A DNA stretch of 64,000 bases from assembly GCF_000730425.1 (NCBI RefSeq), contig NZ_CP008896.1, positions 3,720,001-3,784,000 of the forward strand. The letters are read 5' to 3'. A model generated the notes under the pieces. That model did not search any database. It was not told where the DNA came from and saw only the letters and a program-made list of their open reading frames with translations. Positions 52,738 to 62,229 of this stretch are shown one piece after another. The stretch is from Pseudomonas fluorescens. GTDB lineage: Bacteria; Pseudomonadota; Gammaproteobacteria; Pseudomonadales; Pseudomonadaceae. The position numbers were made by a program, and so were the translations under genes. Numbering within the stretch: position 1 is the first letter of the stretch; every line of letters begins with the position of its first letter.

Positions 52738-53145
52738 GTGGAAGAAGTTATCGAACAATTGCGTGAAGCCAACGAACCGGTACCGGTTCCTCTGGAACTG
52801 CCCGACGAAGACCAGTTGGTGGAAGTCGAAGAACAGCTGTTTATCAACATCCCGTTTGTGTTCAAGGAATTCCTGCTGACCGTCAGCGATGTGGTGTATG
52901 GCAGCCTGGAGCCGGTGACTATCACCGATCCCCAGTCCCACACCTATCTGCCGGAAGTCGCCGCCAATGCCTGGGATATCGGCGTACCTCGCGAGCTGAT
53001 CCCGATTTGCCAGGATGGCGACGACTACTACTGCGTCGAAGAAGACGGCACGGTGGTGCTGTGGTCCGGCGAAGAAGAGCTGGTCACCGAAGAGTCCTGG
53101 GAGTCGGTGTGGCACTGGGCACGGGATGTCTGGCTGGAAAGCTGA
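52738..53145 (+). CDS. SMI1/KNR4 family protein
   Basis: 135 acidic residues, cytoplasmic. The family pattern is visible as LPDEDQLVEVEEQLFINIPFVFKEFLLTVSDVVYG and a C-terminal DDYYCVEEDGTVVLWSGEEELVTEESWESVWHWARDVWLES. GTG 52738 is preferred: GAGGA lies eight bases upstream. An ATG at 52723 has no ribosome site. SMI1/KNR4 proteins are often immunity proteins of contact-dependent toxins, but no toxin gene is next to it and the sequence looks like a housekeeping member conserved in Pseudomonas. Confidence 0.82.
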   Translation: MEEVIEQLREANEPVPVPLELPDEDQLVEVEEQLFINIPFVFKEFLLTVSDVVYGSLEPVTITDPQSHTYLPEVAANAWDIGVPRELIPICQDGDDYYCVEEDGTVVLWSGEEELVTEESWESVWHWARDVWLES

Positions 53146-53170
53146 TACCTGCGGATCGCCCGAATGCCCT

Positions 53171-53198
53171 TGCAGGAGCCGGCTTGCCGGCTTCTGCA
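53171..53198. repeat. Degenerate REP palindrome
   Basis: TGCAGGAGCCGGCTTGCCGG at 53171 to CTTCTGCA ending 53198, between convergent genes. Confidence 0.75.
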
Positions 53199-53224
53199 GT
53201 GAATCGTTTGGCAATTGATAGTGG

Positions 53225-54988
53225 TCAGCGCTCCGGCGTGTCCTTGTGGTTATCCAGGGTTTCCAGCAAGGCCACCTGCATGCGCGTATGCACGCGGATG
53301 AACCAGCGCCAGAGCACCGCTGCCACTGCGGCGGTTACCACCGCGATCAACACCAGCAACTTGTTGGTCGGCAAAATACTGGCCGACAAGGCGGCCAAAA
53401 GCAGGAAGATCACCAGTAGCGAGAGAATCGGGATCAGTTCGGCAATCACTCGCCGCAGGCGCTGGGTATGGCGCCCGGCCATTTCCGGCTTCACGCTCAT
53501 CTCTGCCAGCAACATCGACAGCGCCTTGAGCTTGCGATAAGCCGCGATCAAAAATGGCAGCGACAGCAACAACGCACCGCCCCAGATTAATGCCTTCTGC
53601 CAACTCGGATCACTGATCCAGCCTTCCAGATACCCACCTATTCGCGCCGCGAAAAAGCTGCCGGTAAAGAAAATCGCCACCACCAGCGCCAGGTTCACCC
53701 CGACCTGCAGGATAATCTTGCGGATCATCGACGCCAGCATCGCGCCTTCGCCCTGGGGCTGGATGCTGCGCAGCCATTCACCATACAGACCAAACACGCG
53801 GCTCAAGCGCTGGGGCATCACCGCTGCGATCTTCAATGACAATGGGTCGGCGCCACGAATCAGGTACGGCGTCAGCAACGTAGTAATGGCAGAAACCGCG
53901 ACAGCCACCGGGTAGAGAAAGTCGCTGGTCACCTGCAAGGTCATCCCCAGCGCCGCGATGATGAAGGAAAACTCGCCAATTTGTGACAGGCCCATCCCTA
54001 CCCGCAACGAGGTGCGGCCATCGTTACCCGCGATAAACGCGCCAAGGCCACAGGACAGCATCTTGCCCAGCACCACGGCCACGGTAATCACCGCAATCGG
54101 CCAGGCGTATTGCAGCAGGATCTGCGGGTCGATCATCAAGCCGATGGCTACAAAGAAGATCGCGCTGAACATGTCGCGAACCGGCTCGATCAGGCGCTCG
54201 ATTTTCAGCAACTGCCGGGACTCGGCCATGATCGCACCGATCAGGAAGGCCCCCAGCACCATGCTGTATTCGAGCTTGACCACCAACAGGCAAAAACCGA
54301 AGCACAACCCCAGCACGGTGATCAGCAGCATCTCGTTGCTTTCAAACTTGGCCACATAGGCCAGCAACCGCGGGACCAGCAAAATGCCGATCACCAAGGC
54401 CACGATCATGAACAGCGAGAGCTTGCCGACCGTGGAAAACACCTCGCCGGAGCTGACCGTACCGCTGACGGCGATGCTCGATAACAAGGCGATGATGCCA
54501 ATGCCCAGGATGTCTTCGACGATCAGCACGCCAAAGATCAGTTGGGCAAAACGCTGGTTTTTCATCTTCAGGTCGTTGAGCGCCTTGACGATGATGGTGG
54601 TCGAGGAAATCGCCAGGATCGCGCCGAGGAACAGCGAGTCCATGGTGTTCCAGTCGAACCATTGGCCGATTTCGTAGCCAATCCAGATCATCAGGATGAT
54701 TTCCAGGAAGGCCGCGATAAACGCCGTGGCGCCCACCTTGAACAGCTTGCGCAGGCTGAACTCCAGGCCCAGGCAGAACATCAGGAAGATCACCCCCAGT
54801 TCCGCCAGGGTCTTGATGGTGTCTTCATCGTGGATCAGGCCGAATGGCGGTGTGTGTGGGCCAATGATGAAGCCGGCGACGATGTACCCCAGGACAACCG
54901 GTTGCTTGAGGCGGTGGAACAGGATGGTCACCACCCCTGCCACGAGCATGATCACGGCCAAATCCTGGATAAAGCTGATGGCGTGCAT
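53225..54988 (-). CDS. Kef-type cation:proton antiporter (CPA2, YbaL-like)
   Basis: 587 residues, inner membrane. The N-terminal ~390 residues are the 12-helix CPA2 exchanger domain (ILFHRLKQPVVLGYIVAGFIIGPHTPPFGLI; LGVIFLMFCLGLEFSLRKL; FGVLIVEDILGIGIIALLSS with the ion-binding Asp). Further hydrophobic segments follow (~430-560). There is no TrkA-N/RCK nucleotide-binding domain, unlike KefB/KefC/YbaL full-length proteins. Corresponds to PA5518 of P. aeruginosa. ATG 54988 preceded by AGGAG. Ion (K+ or Na+) unproven. Confidence 0.9.
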   Translation of the reverse strand: MHAISFIQDLAVIMLVAGVVTILFHRLKQPVVLGYIVAGFIIGPHTPPFGLIHDEDTIKTLAELGVIFLMFCLGLEFSLRKLFKVGATAFIAAFLEIILMIWIGYEIGQWFDWNTMDSLFLGAILAISSTTIIVKALNDLKMKNQRFAQLIFGVLIVEDILGIGIIALLSSIAVSGTVSSGEVFSTVGKLSLFMIVALVIGILLVPRLLAYVAKFESNEMLLITVLGLCFGFCLLVVKLEYSMVLGAFLIGAIMAESRQLLKIERLIEPVRDMFSAIFFVAIGLMIDPQILLQYAWPIAVITVAVVLGKMLSCGLGAFIAGNDGRTSLRVGMGLSQIGEFSFIIAALGMTLQVTSDFLYPVAVAVSAITTLLTPYLIRGADPLSLKIAAVMPQRLSRVFGLYGEWLRSIQPQGEGAMLASMIRKIILQVGVNLALVVAIFFTGSFFAARIGGYLEGWISDPSWQKALIWGGALLLSLPFLIAAYRKLKALSMLLAEMSVKPEMAGRHTQRLRRVIAELIPILSLLVIFLLLAALSASILPTNKLLVLIAVVTAAVAAVLWRWFIRVHTRMQVALLETLDNHKDTPER

Positions 54989-55281
54989 GGCGAGGGGCTC
55001 CTTGAGGGTACTGGCACTTTTCCGAGTTCCACGCAGCCGCCAAAACGGTTCGTAATGTATGGAAGGAAAAGTCTGCCTTATTCGTAAGAAATGCCCTTGA
55101 AATGGGCTTTTCAAGGGTAACACCGCGACTTCCGGCAGAAAGCCGGTGCAATATATGGAAACAGATCGTCTTGGGCGTGACGGCAAGCCCCGCCCTGGCG
55201 TCCCGTAAGGGATGGCGCTGTAACGATTTCAGCATCCGCAGAGGTGCCCCCCCAACCAATGCCTATAACCGTGAGTGTGCT

Positions 55282-55767
55282 ATGGAACCCGGAACCGCCC
55301 AGCTGTCGATGACGGTATTGATGACCCCTGACATGGCCAACTTCTCAGGCAATGTCCATGGCGGCACCCTGCTCAAGTATCTCGACGAAGTGGCCTACGC
55401 CTGCGCCAGCCGTTATGCCGGTCGCTACGTAGTCACACTGTCGGTGGACCAGGTGATTTTTCGCGAGCCGATCCATGTGGGCGAGCTGGTGACGTTCCTG
55501 GCGTCGGTCAACTACACCGGTAACACGTCGATGGAAGTGGGGATCAAGGTCGTCACCGAGAACATCCGCGAGCGCTCGGTACGCCATACCAACAGTTGCT
55601 TCTTTACGATGGTCGCCGTCGACGACGACCGCAAACCCGCCGCGGTGCCGGCATTGCAGCCACAGAGCAGTGAAGACAAGCGCCGGTTTATCCAGGGCAA
55701 GCAGCGTCGGCTGGTCCGCCAGGAGCTGGAGAAGCGCTACCAGGAAATCAAGGCCGATACCCTGTAG
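55282..55767 (+). CDS. Acyl-CoA thioesterase, hotdog fold
   Basis: 161 residues. The hotdog helix has MANFSGNVHGGTLLKYLDEVAYACASRYAG with catalytic Asp/Asn-type residues, and the second strand block is VTLSVDQVIFREPIHVGELVTF. The C-terminal ~25 residues form a basic helix (KRRFIQGKQRRLVRQELEKRYQEI). Similar to YciA/BACH-type enzymes and to PA5519. ATG 55282. The stop TAG is inside a CTGTAG string of a REP-like repeat, as in the mutarotase gene. Confidence 0.88.
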   Translation: MEPGTAQLSMTVLMTPDMANFSGNVHGGTLLKYLDEVAYACASRYAGRYVVTLSVDQVIFREPIHVGELVTFLASVNYTGNTSMEVGIKVVTENIRERSVRHTNSCFFTMVAVDDDRKPAAVPALQPQSSEDKRRFIQGKQRRLVRQELEKRYQEIKADTL

Positions 55768-55774
55768 GACACAA

Positions 55775-55810
55775 CCCCTGTAAGCGCTGGCATGCCAGTG
55801 CCTACAGGGG
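55775..55810. terminator. Imperfect palindrome between convergent genes
   Basis: CCCCTGTAAGCGCTGGCATG continuing to GCCTACAGGGG (55775-55810). A long interrupted stem that may terminate both the thioesterase and pdxY transcripts, or be a decayed REP. Confidence 0.5.
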
Positions 55811-55814
55811 GTGT

Positions 55815-56687
55815 TCAGAGGCTGATCGGGCTGGCCTCGAAGCGCACGCGTGGATGGGCAATACGGTCCTGGGCCCGCACCAATTCCAACTCGTAGCTGG
55901 CGCATGCCTGGGTTTCCAGCAGTACTTCGTGCACCGCGGCGGCGGTAAACTCGAAGGCGGCCAGCAGGCTGTCACCCAACAGCACCCGCGCCAGGAACAG
56001 GCCCGACGTCAGGTCGCCCACCCCCACTGGCTGGCGCGGGAACGCCAGCAATGGCCGACGCAGGTGCCAACTGCCTTCGGCAGTCACCAGCAGCATTTCG
56101 AAACCGTCCGCCAGCTTGCCCGGGTAGTCCAGGTGCTTGACCAGCACCGCTTTGGGCCCACGCGCCAGCAGGGTCCGCGCCATGCCCAGGCAATCGAACA
56201 GCGACTGCGGCTTACGCCCGCAGAAGCTGTCGAGCTCCAATTGATTTGGGCACAGGATGTCCGCCATGGCGACCGCCTCGTCCAACAGAAAATCACTGAC
56301 TTCCTGGGGCACGATGCAGCCCTTTTCCGGATGGCCCATCACCGGGTCGCACAGATACAGGGCCTTGGGATTGATCGCCTTGATCCGCGCCACTCCCGTC
56401 AAAATCGCTCGGCCCTGGGCGGCACTGCCCAGGTAACCGGATAGCACGGCATCACAGTTGCCCAACTCGCCAATCGCCGCGATCCCTTCTACCAATGCCG
56501 GAATTTGCTGCGGCGCCAACACTTCTCCCGCCCACTGGCCATACTGGGTATGGTTGGAGAACTGCACGGTGTTGAGCGGCCAGACATTCACCCCCACCCG
56601 CTGCATAGGAAACACGGCGGCGCTGTTGCCGGCATGGCCGAAAACCACATGGGACTGGATCGCAAGCAGATGAGGCGTACGTTTCAT
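55815..56687 (-). CDS. pdxY: Pyridoxal kinase PdxY
   Basis: Salvages vitamin B6 by phosphorylating pyridoxal to PLP. 290 residues of the ribokinase-like fold: [26 protein letters not shown] (N-terminal substrate site), [35 protein letters not shown] and the anion-hole/catalytic Asp motif [14 protein letters not shown] (~220). Length is that of PdxY/PdxK. Divergent from the DUF3301 gene. Confidence 0.95.
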   Translation of the reverse strand: MKRTPHLLAIQSHVVFGHAGNSAAVFPMQRVGVNVWPLNTVQFSNHTQYGQWAGEVLAPQQIPALVEGIAAIGELGNCDAVLSGYLGSAAQGRAILTGVARIKAINPKALYLCDPVMGHPEKGCIVPQEVSDFLLDEAVAMADILCPNQLELDSFCGRKPQSLFDCLGMARTLLARGPKAVLVKHLDYPGKLADGFEMLLVTAEGSWHLRRPLLAFPRQPVGVGDLTSGLFLARVLLGDSLLAAFEFTAAAVHEVLLETQACASYELELVRAQDRIAHPRVRFEASPISL

Positions 56688-56803
56688 GCAGGGGACTTCC
56701 GTAAAACCGTTAAATTCTGGCCGCGCAGTATGCGACTAAAAGCAGCCTGTACGACAGACCGGAGACACAGTTAAGCTGGCCTTACTTTGTTGGAGCAAAT
56801 CGC

Positions 56804-57196
56804 ATGCTGACCCTGGGAAATATCTTTGTGCTGATGCTGCTGGCGGCGGCTGCCGCCTGGGTGTGGCACAACCACGGCCTGCGCGAGCGGGCGCTGGAGA
56901 GGGTCAAACAGCATTGCGCCAAGCTCGACATCGAACTGCTCGACGGTGCCGTGGCCTTGAAACGCATCGGTTTCGTCAAGGACGCCAACGGGCGTCGGCG
57001 CTTGGCGCGGGTCTACAATTTCGAGTTCACCGTGACCGGCGAAGCCCGCCATCCCGGCACCATCACCCAATTTGGCGCCCACAGTGCACAGATCGAGCTG
57101 GCCCCCTACCCGTTTGAAATAAAGACGCCACCGCCTAGCGCCGAAGTGATTGAACTGAGCCAGTGGCGCCAGGAGCACGGCAAGAGCCGTCACTGA
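56804..57196 (+). CDS. DUF3301 membrane-anchored protein
   Basis: 130 residues: one N-terminal membrane helix (~5-22, GNIFVLMLLAAAAAWVWH), then a cytoplasmic region with the DUF3301 pattern HGLRERALERVKQHCAKLDIELLDGAVALKRIG and a strand VYNFEFTVTG. C-terminus hydrophilic. Function unknown. Its last seven bases overlap the convergent GTPase gene. Confidence 0.88.
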   Translation: MLTLGNIFVLMLLAAAAAWVWHNHGLRERALERVKQHCAKLDIELLDGAVALKRIGFVKDANGRRRLARVYNFEFTVTGEARHPGTITQFGAHSAQIELAPYPFEIKTPPPSAEVIELSQWRQEHGKSRH

Positions 57197-58161
57197 CGGC
57201 AAGCGGCCAGGGCTTGTTGCAAGACCGCCACGGTTTGCTCCTCACTGAAGATCAGTTCGATACGCGAGTCCCGGCGCCATTCACTGGGTTGCCAGGTGAG
57301 CGGGGTGTTATCCACAGCGTTGGCCGAAACCCAGCCATCGGCGCTGTGAATGACCAGTTTGGCACGGCGCCAGTCCAGGCCCTGCAACCATTGGCGCAAC
57401 AGCGTGGGGTCGAACTGCTGGCTCGGGTGCCAGCGCCAACCAATGCTCCACGCGCCTTCCTGAGCCTGATGCAGGCAAATCGGCACGCACGGATCACTCC
57501 AGATTGCCGGGATTTGCGCCAACGCCTTGGGCATTTGAACGTTATCCACAGCCGCCTCGGCCTGCGCGTCCAACCCCGGCAGCCGGGCCAGTGGCAACTG
57601 CGCCTGCCGGGTCCAGTAGACCTCGCTGGCCGGCAGCGCCCTTTCGATCGCAGTACGTTGTGCGGCGTCCAGCCCCTCATCCTTGTTCAACAGCAGTAAC
57701 CCGGCGCTGGCCAATGCGTCGTGTTGCGCGTCGGGCAACGGTCTGCCCGCCGCCAGTGCCTGGGCATCGAGTACCAATACACAAGGCTGGACGGCCAGCA
57801 CGGTTTGCCAGGGTGCCTGGCGCAACTGCGCAAGCAATTGCGCCGGGTGCCCCAACCCCGAGGGTTCGATAAACAGCCGGTCCGGCTGGGCCTTACGCAG
57901 CAGACGGCCCAGACCTACCTGGAATGGCGCACCGTTCACACAACACAAACAGCCACCGGCCACTTCGCCGAGGGCAATGCCGTCGTCATCCAGGGTCAGC
58001 AGCGCAGCGTCCAGGCCAATCTGCCCGAACTCGTTGATCAACACCGCCCAGCGCTCGTCGGGCGGACGCTGGCTGAGCAGGTGCTTGATCAAGCTGGTCT
58101 TGCCAGCCCCCAACGGGCCGGCAATCACATGGGTGGGAATATTCTGCAACATCGTGGACAT
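57190..58161 (-). CDS. G3E-family GTPase (CobW/COG0523)
   Basis: 323 residues. Walker A GPLGAGKT (15-22), metal-binding CLCC (71-74, GGCLCCVNGAP), Walker B-like LFIEPSG and the base-recognition LLNKDEG. The C-terminal CobW_C domain is short. It is the last gene of the dksA2-zigA-DUF1826-cobW block on the minus strand below a Zur box, so it probably serves as a zinc metallochaperone, though COG0523 proteins also handle cobalt. No cobalamin genes adjoin. Start ATG 58161; ATG 58152 also possible. Confidence 0.88.
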   Translation of the reverse strand: MSTMLQNIPTHVIAGPLGAGKTSLIKHLLSQRPPDERWAVLINEFGQIGLDAALLTLDDDGIALGEVAGGCLCCVNGAPFQVGLGRLLRKAQPDRLFIEPSGLGHPAQLLAQLRQAPWQTVLAVQPCVLVLDAQALAAGRPLPDAQHDALASAGLLLLNKDEGLDAAQRTAIERALPASEVYWTRQAQLPLARLPGLDAQAEAAVDNVQMPKALAQIPAIWSDPCVPICLHQAQEGAWSIGWRWHPSQQFDPTLLRQWLQGLDWRRAKLVIHSADGWVSANAVDNTPLTWQPSEWRRDSRIELIFSEEQTVAVLQQALAACRQ

Positions 58162-58197
58162 TATTCAGGCCGTGTAGAGACGCTTGATCCTACCCGG

Positions 58198-58842
58198 TTA
58201 TGCCAACCAATCCAGCGTCAGAATCAGCCGCCGTTCATTGGCGGCCAACGCCGGTGAACGATGAATCAAGCCGTAGCCTTCATTGCCGCGCCACTTTTCG
58301 CCCTTGAGCAGGGCGACTTCGCCACAGTGGATCTGCTCGATACGCTCACTGGGCTGCACGTCCGCCTGGCCCAACTGGCGACGGTCCATTCCCCCTTCAC
58401 GCAGCCACTGACTGCCAATGCCAGCGTAGGTGGTGATCAAGCGCACGGGCACATGGTCGACGTGAAAGCGCGGGCACATGGCCTTGTCTAACAGCCTCAG
58501 CCGCACGCCAATGCGCTTGGCCCCCAACAGGCAGGCAAAGGCGCTGACCAGCCAAGCCACATCGGCGATAAACCCGTCGTAGCCCTCAAGATCACGGCAG
58601 CCTGCAGCCAGGCCCTGCAAGTTGGGCTCAGCCTCTTCGCTGTCCAACTCCACCACCAGCGACTCTGCCAGCGGCTCGTCCAGCGAGACCAACAAGGCGC
58701 CAAATTCAGCGATGTGCAGTGGCAGCCGGCGCTGCCACAACGCCAGGTTGACGCCGTTATCCAGGATGTCGGCCAGCGCCAGCGGGGTTTCCCCACGGGT
58801 CTGGCGAATGACCGGGCGCAGTTGAATCACAGGTGCCAGCAT
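58198..58842 (-). CDS. DUF1826 protein
   Basis: 214 residues. Conserved-looking blocks are LADILDNGVNLALWQRRLP, LLDKAMCPRFHVDHVPVRLITTYAGIGSQWL and GEVALLKGEKWRGNEGYGLIHRSP. The Cys/His pattern CPRFHVDH plus the final HRSP is compatible with a metal-binding (cupin-like or 2OG-oxygenase-like) fold, an inference. ATG 58842 overlaps the zigA stop by one base (TGATG), so it is translationally coupled in the Zur-controlled operon. Function unknown. Confidence 0.88.
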   Translation of the reverse strand: MLAPVIQLRPVIRQTRGETPLALADILDNGVNLALWQRRLPLHIAEFGALLVSLDEPLAESLVVELDSEEAEPNLQGLAAGCRDLEGYDGFIADVAWLVSAFACLLGAKRIGVRLRLLDKAMCPRFHVDHVPVRLITTYAGIGSQWLREGGMDRRQLGQADVQPSERIEQIHCGEVALLKGEKWRGNEGYGLIHRSPALAANERRLILTLDWLA

Positions 58843-60050
58843 CAGGCGGCAGCCTCCTCGTACCAAGGGCCAAAAGGATCGACCAGCAGGCGCCAACCTT
58901 CGACGCCCAAGGCCATTTCATCATCCGTCAGCAGGCACGCATCCAGTTCGGCGCGCAGCTGCGCAAAATCGATGTTCTGCCCGATAAACACCAGTTCCTG
59001 GCGGCAATCGCCGGTGCTCAGTTGCCAGTTGCCCATGATCGCCGCGACGCTTTCCGGGTCCTCGGGCCATTGGCCCTTGGGCACAAAGCGCCACCAGCGA
59101 CCGGCAAAACCATGGCGCATCAGGCCACCGGCCTGGGACCAACTGCCGGCGTCGCGGTGCTTGCTGGCCAGCCAGAAAAACCCTTTGGAGCGCAGCAGCT
59201 TGCCGTTGCTCCACGGGCGGTCGATAAAGTCGAAAAACCGCTGGGGATGAAATGGCCGGCGTGCACGATAGGCTGTGGAGGCGATGCCATACTCCTGCGT
59301 CTCCGGCACATGTTCGCCGCGCAGCTCCTGTAACCAGCCCGGTGCCTGGGCCGCGCGCTCGAAATCAAAACGCCCGGTGTTGAGGATCTCGGCCAACGGC
59401 ACTTCGCCCATCACCATGGGAATAATGCGTGCCTGGGCATTCAGGCGCTCCAGGATGGCCATCAGCTCTTCACGCTCATGGCTGCCGATCAGGTCGATCT
59501 TGCTGATCAGAATGACGTCGGCAAACTCAATCTGTTCGATCAGCAGGTCGGTGATCGAGCGCTCATCCTCCTCGCCCAGGGTTTCGCCCCGGGATGCCAG
59601 GCTTTCGGCAGCCTGGTAATCAAGCAGGAAGTTCATGCCATCGACCACCGTGACCATGGTGTCAAGCCGTGCAACGTCCGCCAGGCTCTGGCCATTTTCA
59701 TCGCGAAAGGTGAAGGTTTCGGCCACTGGCAGCGGCTCGGAAATACCGGTGGATTCGATCAGCAGGTAATCGAACCGGCCATCCCTGGCGAGTTTTCCTA
59801 CCTCGACCAGCAAGTCTTCACGCAAGGTGCAGCAGATGCAGCCGTTGCTCATTTCGACCAGTTTTTCTTCCGCGCGATTGAGGCTGACGTCGCGCTGGAC
59901 CTCGCCGCCGTCAATGTTGATTTCGCTCATGTCGTTGACGATCACCGCCACTCGCAGGTTTTCGCGGTTGCGCAGGACATAATTGAGCAGCGTGCTTTTA
60001 CCGGCGCCGAGAAATCCGGACAGTACGGTAACGGGTAGACGGTCGGTCAT
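58842..60050 (-). CDS. zigA: Zinc metallochaperone GTPase ZigA
   Basis: 402 residues, COG0523. N-terminal [14 protein letters not shown] (Walker A, 11-20), [14 protein letters not shown] with metal-binding CICC (71-74), [12 protein letters not shown], and SKIDL for guanine recognition; C-terminal CobW_C domain with [11 protein letters not shown]. Matches PA5535, which is a Zur-regulated zinc GTPase. ATG 60050 (MTDRLPV) begins the conserved part; 26 bp after dksA2, so in the same transcript. Confidence 0.92.
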   Translation of the reverse strand: MTDRLPVTVLSGFLGAGKSTLLNYVLRNRENLRVAVIVNDMSEINIDGGEVQRDVSLNRAEEKLVEMSNGCICCTLREDLLVEVGKLARDGRFDYLLIESTGISEPLPVAETFTFRDENGQSLADVARLDTMVTVVDGMNFLLDYQAAESLASRGETLGEEDERSITDLLIEQIEFADVILISKIDLIGSHEREELMAILERLNAQARIIPMVMGEVPLAEILNTGRFDFERAAQAPGWLQELRGEHVPETQEYGIASTAYRARRPFHPQRFFDFIDRPWSNGKLLRSKGFFWLASKHRDAGSWSQAGGLMRHGFAGRWWRFVPKGQWPEDPESVAAIMGNWQLSTGDCRQELVFIGQNIDFAQLRAELDACLLTDDEMALGVEGWRLLVDPFGPWYEEAAA

Positions 60051-60076
60051 CAGGGGTTCCTCATCAGGGTGGCCGG

Positions 60077-60481
60077 TCAAATCGCCCGTTGGTGGCGTTC
60101 GCGCAGCTCTTCACGTTCTTTGGCTTCGATACACAGGGTGGCCGTCGGCCGCAGCAACAGGCGCTTGAGGCCGATCGGCTCGCCCGTTTCGCGGCACCAG
60201 CCGTATTCACCACGGGCCAGCAGCTCCAGGGCTTCATCGATCTTGTCCAGCAGCTTCTTTTCCCGCTCCAGCAGGCGCAGTTGCCAGTGGCGCTGTTCTT
60301 CGGCGCTGCCGACATCGGCAGGATCGCTGCTGGGTTCCTGCTCACGCAGCACTATGAACTCGGCGTCGATGCGTGTTTGCAAGTCAGAGCGCTGGGCCAA
60401 CAGCAGCTCGCGGAAAAAAGCTTGCTGGGACTCATTCATGTAATCAGCAGGTGGCTGGGCGAGCAGGTCTTGTTCAGTCAT
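60077..60481 (-). CDS. dksA2: DksA2, zinc-independent DksA paralogue
   Basis: 134 residues. Coiled-coil hairpin (~15-90) with the Asp pair of the tip seen as [13 protein letters not shown], followed by a degenerate zinc ribbon: Cys96 and Cys117 remain, but positions 99 and 120 are Thr and Ala (CRET and CIEA) in place of the other two Cys. DksA binds RNA polymerase with ppGpp. This form can work without zinc, a match to its Zur-controlled promoter just upstream. First gene of a four-gene minus-strand operon. Confidence 0.95.
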   Translation of the reverse strand: MTEQDLLAQPPADYMNESQQAFFRELLLAQRSDLQTRIDAEFIVLREQEPSSDPADVGSAEEQRHWQLRLLEREKKLLDKIDEALELLARGEYGWCRETGEPIGLKRLLLRPTATLCIEAKEREELRERHQRAI

Positions 60482-60513
60482 CAGGGCGGTTCACGGGTCA
60501 GGCTGTGTTTTTA

Positions 60514-60528
60514 TGTTATAGTATAACA
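60514..60528. promoter_or_regulatory. Zur box between dksA2 and a small exported protein gene
   Basis: TGTTATAGTATAACA, a near-perfect dyad (GTTATA-ATAAC core) of Zur type, 33 bp before the dksA2 start and about 80 bp before the divergent gene at 60608. Likely controls both. Confidence 0.88.
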
Positions 60529-60607
60529 ATACAAATAAGCCAATCCCCTCTTGCCCAACACGACGAAGGGCGCAATCCTTGAGCCCCTCCCCATCCCGAG
60601 AAGCGCG

Positions 60608-60976
60608 ATGAGATACCTGTTGTACGGCGTGTTGCTACTGACGGCGGCCCAAGCCAATGCTCAGGTGCCCAGCATGCTGGCCACCTGCACCCGCAGCGCC
60701 ACCCTGTTGGCCTGCATCGATGCTCAGGGCAATGCCTACAGTGTGGCGACCGCAGGTAACATCACGTATTTGCGCGGGTTCGAGGTGATCGGCAAACGCT
60801 ACTGGGCACAGACCAACAGCCGCTATGGCCAGCTGACGTTCTTTACCGGGCTGGCTTCCGACGGCGAGGCGTGGGTCGGCTACACGCGGCGGGTGGGCTG
60901 GACCACGATCAACCGGTTTTCCAGCTCCGGCGGCGCCAGCGCCAAATTCACTTGCAGTCGGATCAGTGGTTGCTAG
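60608..60976 (+). CDS. Small exported hypothetical protein
   Basis: 122 residues. Signal peptide (RYLLYGVLLLTAAQANA, cleavage before QVPSM). The mature part has four Cys (TCTRS, LACID, FTCSR and the C-terminal GC), giving probable disulfides, and an Arg/Trp/Tyr-rich core (VGYTRRVGWTTINRF). No family recognised. Its place next to dksA2 resembles PA5537. Divergent from dksA2 across a Zur box, so it may be induced on zinc starvation. ATG 60608 begins the signal peptide. Confidence 0.78.
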   Translation: MRYLLYGVLLLTAAQANAQVPSMLATCTRSATLLACIDAQGNAYSVATAGNITYLRGFEVIGKRYWAQTNSRYGQLTFFTGLASDGEAWVGYTRRVGWTTINRFSSSGGASAKFTCSRISGC

Positions 60977-62148
60977 GCCTGGCCTTTCTTCTGCTCCTGG
61001 GCCCAGGCCATATAACTGTTGATCGGTGGATTTTTCTGGAAGTAGCGCTGCAACCCTTCAAACAGGCCATCGGCGATTGCCTGTTGATGGCGCACGGTGA
61101 CCAGCCGCTGGCTGTCCCGGGCGTTGGAGATAAAGCCGGTTTCCACCAGGATCGACGGCACGTCCGGCGACTTGAGAACCGCAAACCCAGCCTGCTCTAC
61201 GCGCTTTTGATGCAACGTGGTGATGCCCGCCAGGCTGCCCAGTATGGTAGTGCCCAGTTGCAGGCTGGCGGCCAGGGTGGCGCTCATCGACATATCGAGG
61301 ATGACCCCGGCGAGCATCGGGTCCTTGTCCTTGAGGTTGAGCAGACTGGTGGCACCCAGCAGGTCAGCGCCGTTTTCCCGCTGCGCCATGAAGCGTGCGG
61401 TCGCCGACGTGGCACCGCCTTCGGACAAGGCATACACCGAAGCCCCTGATGCGCTCAGCCGTGGTGCCGCATCCGCGTGCACCGAAATAAACATATCGGC
61501 CTTGTAGCGGCGGGCAATCTCCACCCGTTTGCGCAGCGGTACAAAGAAGTCATCGTTGCGTACCAGCTTCACGGTAAAGCCCTTCTCGCGTTTGAGCCGC
61601 TTGGCCAGCAACCGGGAAATCGCCAGTACGACATCTTTTTCCCGCTCACCTTTGGCACCCACGGCGCCGGGGTCCTTGCCACCATGGCCTGGGTCGACCA
61701 CGACGATGATGTCGCGCTTGGGGTGAGCACTATCCAGCGGCGCCTGGCTGGGGCGACTGAGCAAATCCAGCACCAGGCGATGCCCCTGCCCATCCTGGGG
61801 TGGCAGGACAAAGCTGTTGAGCTGCATCGGCTGTACCAGATCGAGGACGATACGTGTGTCGCCCGTGCCGTGGCGCCCGGAGCGAATCGCGGTAATGCCA
61901 CTGTTGGCCAGGGCCAATTGGCTGAAATCACCGCTCAGGCCGGCACCGCTCATATCGATGATCAGCCGCTCGGGCGCGCTCAAAGAAAAAGTCTTGTAAC
62001 TCACCGGGCCGCTGAGATCGAACACCAGGCGTAACTTGTCATTCGAGCGCCACAGGCGCGCATTGCGAATCTGCGTCGCACTCACCGTAAAAGGTAACGA
62101 AAACACGGCGCTGGCCAGCAGCAAGTTAAGAAGTTGACGTCTGTGCAT
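60973..62148 (-). CDS. amiA: N-acetylmuramoyl-L-alanine amidase, AmiC/AmiA type
   Basis: 391 residues. Signal sequence (HRRQLLNLLLASAVFSLPFTVSA), N-terminal AMIN domain (~25-125; LRLVFDLSGPVSYKTFSL) and C-terminal Amidase_3 domain (~150-370) with VVDPGHGGKDPG (zinc His), E in the REKDV region, VSVHAD-like ISVHADAA and VETGFISN. Cleaves septal peptidoglycan in the periplasm. In P. aeruginosa this is PA5538, a second amidase in the zinc island. ATG 62148 has GGTGAG upstream. A Zur box lies 36 bp before it. Confidence 0.92.
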   Translation of the reverse strand: MHRRQLLNLLLASAVFSLPFTVSATQIRNARLWRSNDKLRLVFDLSGPVSYKTFSLSAPERLIIDMSGAGLSGDFSQLALANSGITAIRSGRHGTGDTRIVLDLVQPMQLNSFVLPPQDGQGHRLVLDLLSRPSQAPLDSAHPKRDIIVVVDPGHGGKDPGAVGAKGEREKDVVLAISRLLAKRLKREKGFTVKLVRNDDFFVPLRKRVEIARRYKADMFISVHADAAPRLSASGASVYALSEGGATSATARFMAQRENGADLLGATSLLNLKDKDPMLAGVILDMSMSATLAASLQLGTTILGSLAGITTLHQKRVEQAGFAVLKSPDVPSILVETGFISNARDSQRLVTVRHQQAIADGLFEGLQRYFQKNPPINSYMAWAQEQKKGQA

Positions 62149-62183
62149 GACACTCACCGCAGAAAAATAATCGTCGCCTTAAT

Positions 62184-62198
62184 TGTTATACTATAATA
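62184..62198. promoter_or_regulatory. Zur box between amiA and folE2
   Basis: TGTTATACTATAATA (62184-62198), two mismatches from a perfect dyad. Between the divergent amiA and folE2 starts. Confidence 0.82.
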
Positions 62199-62229
62199 TG
62201 TCGATTTATTGCCAACGATGGATCTGCTT

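Noticed and set aside
52738-53145. SMI1/KNR4 protein as immunity protein of the large toxin-like gene
   Set aside because: It lies almost 30 kb away and next to a Kef antiporter, with no toxin module nearby.
57300-57550. Two TTATCCACA sequences (57308-57316 and 57542-57550) as an origin-like cluster
   Set aside because: Only two copies, over 200 bp apart, in a coding region, with no AT-rich unwinding element or dnaA gene nearby.
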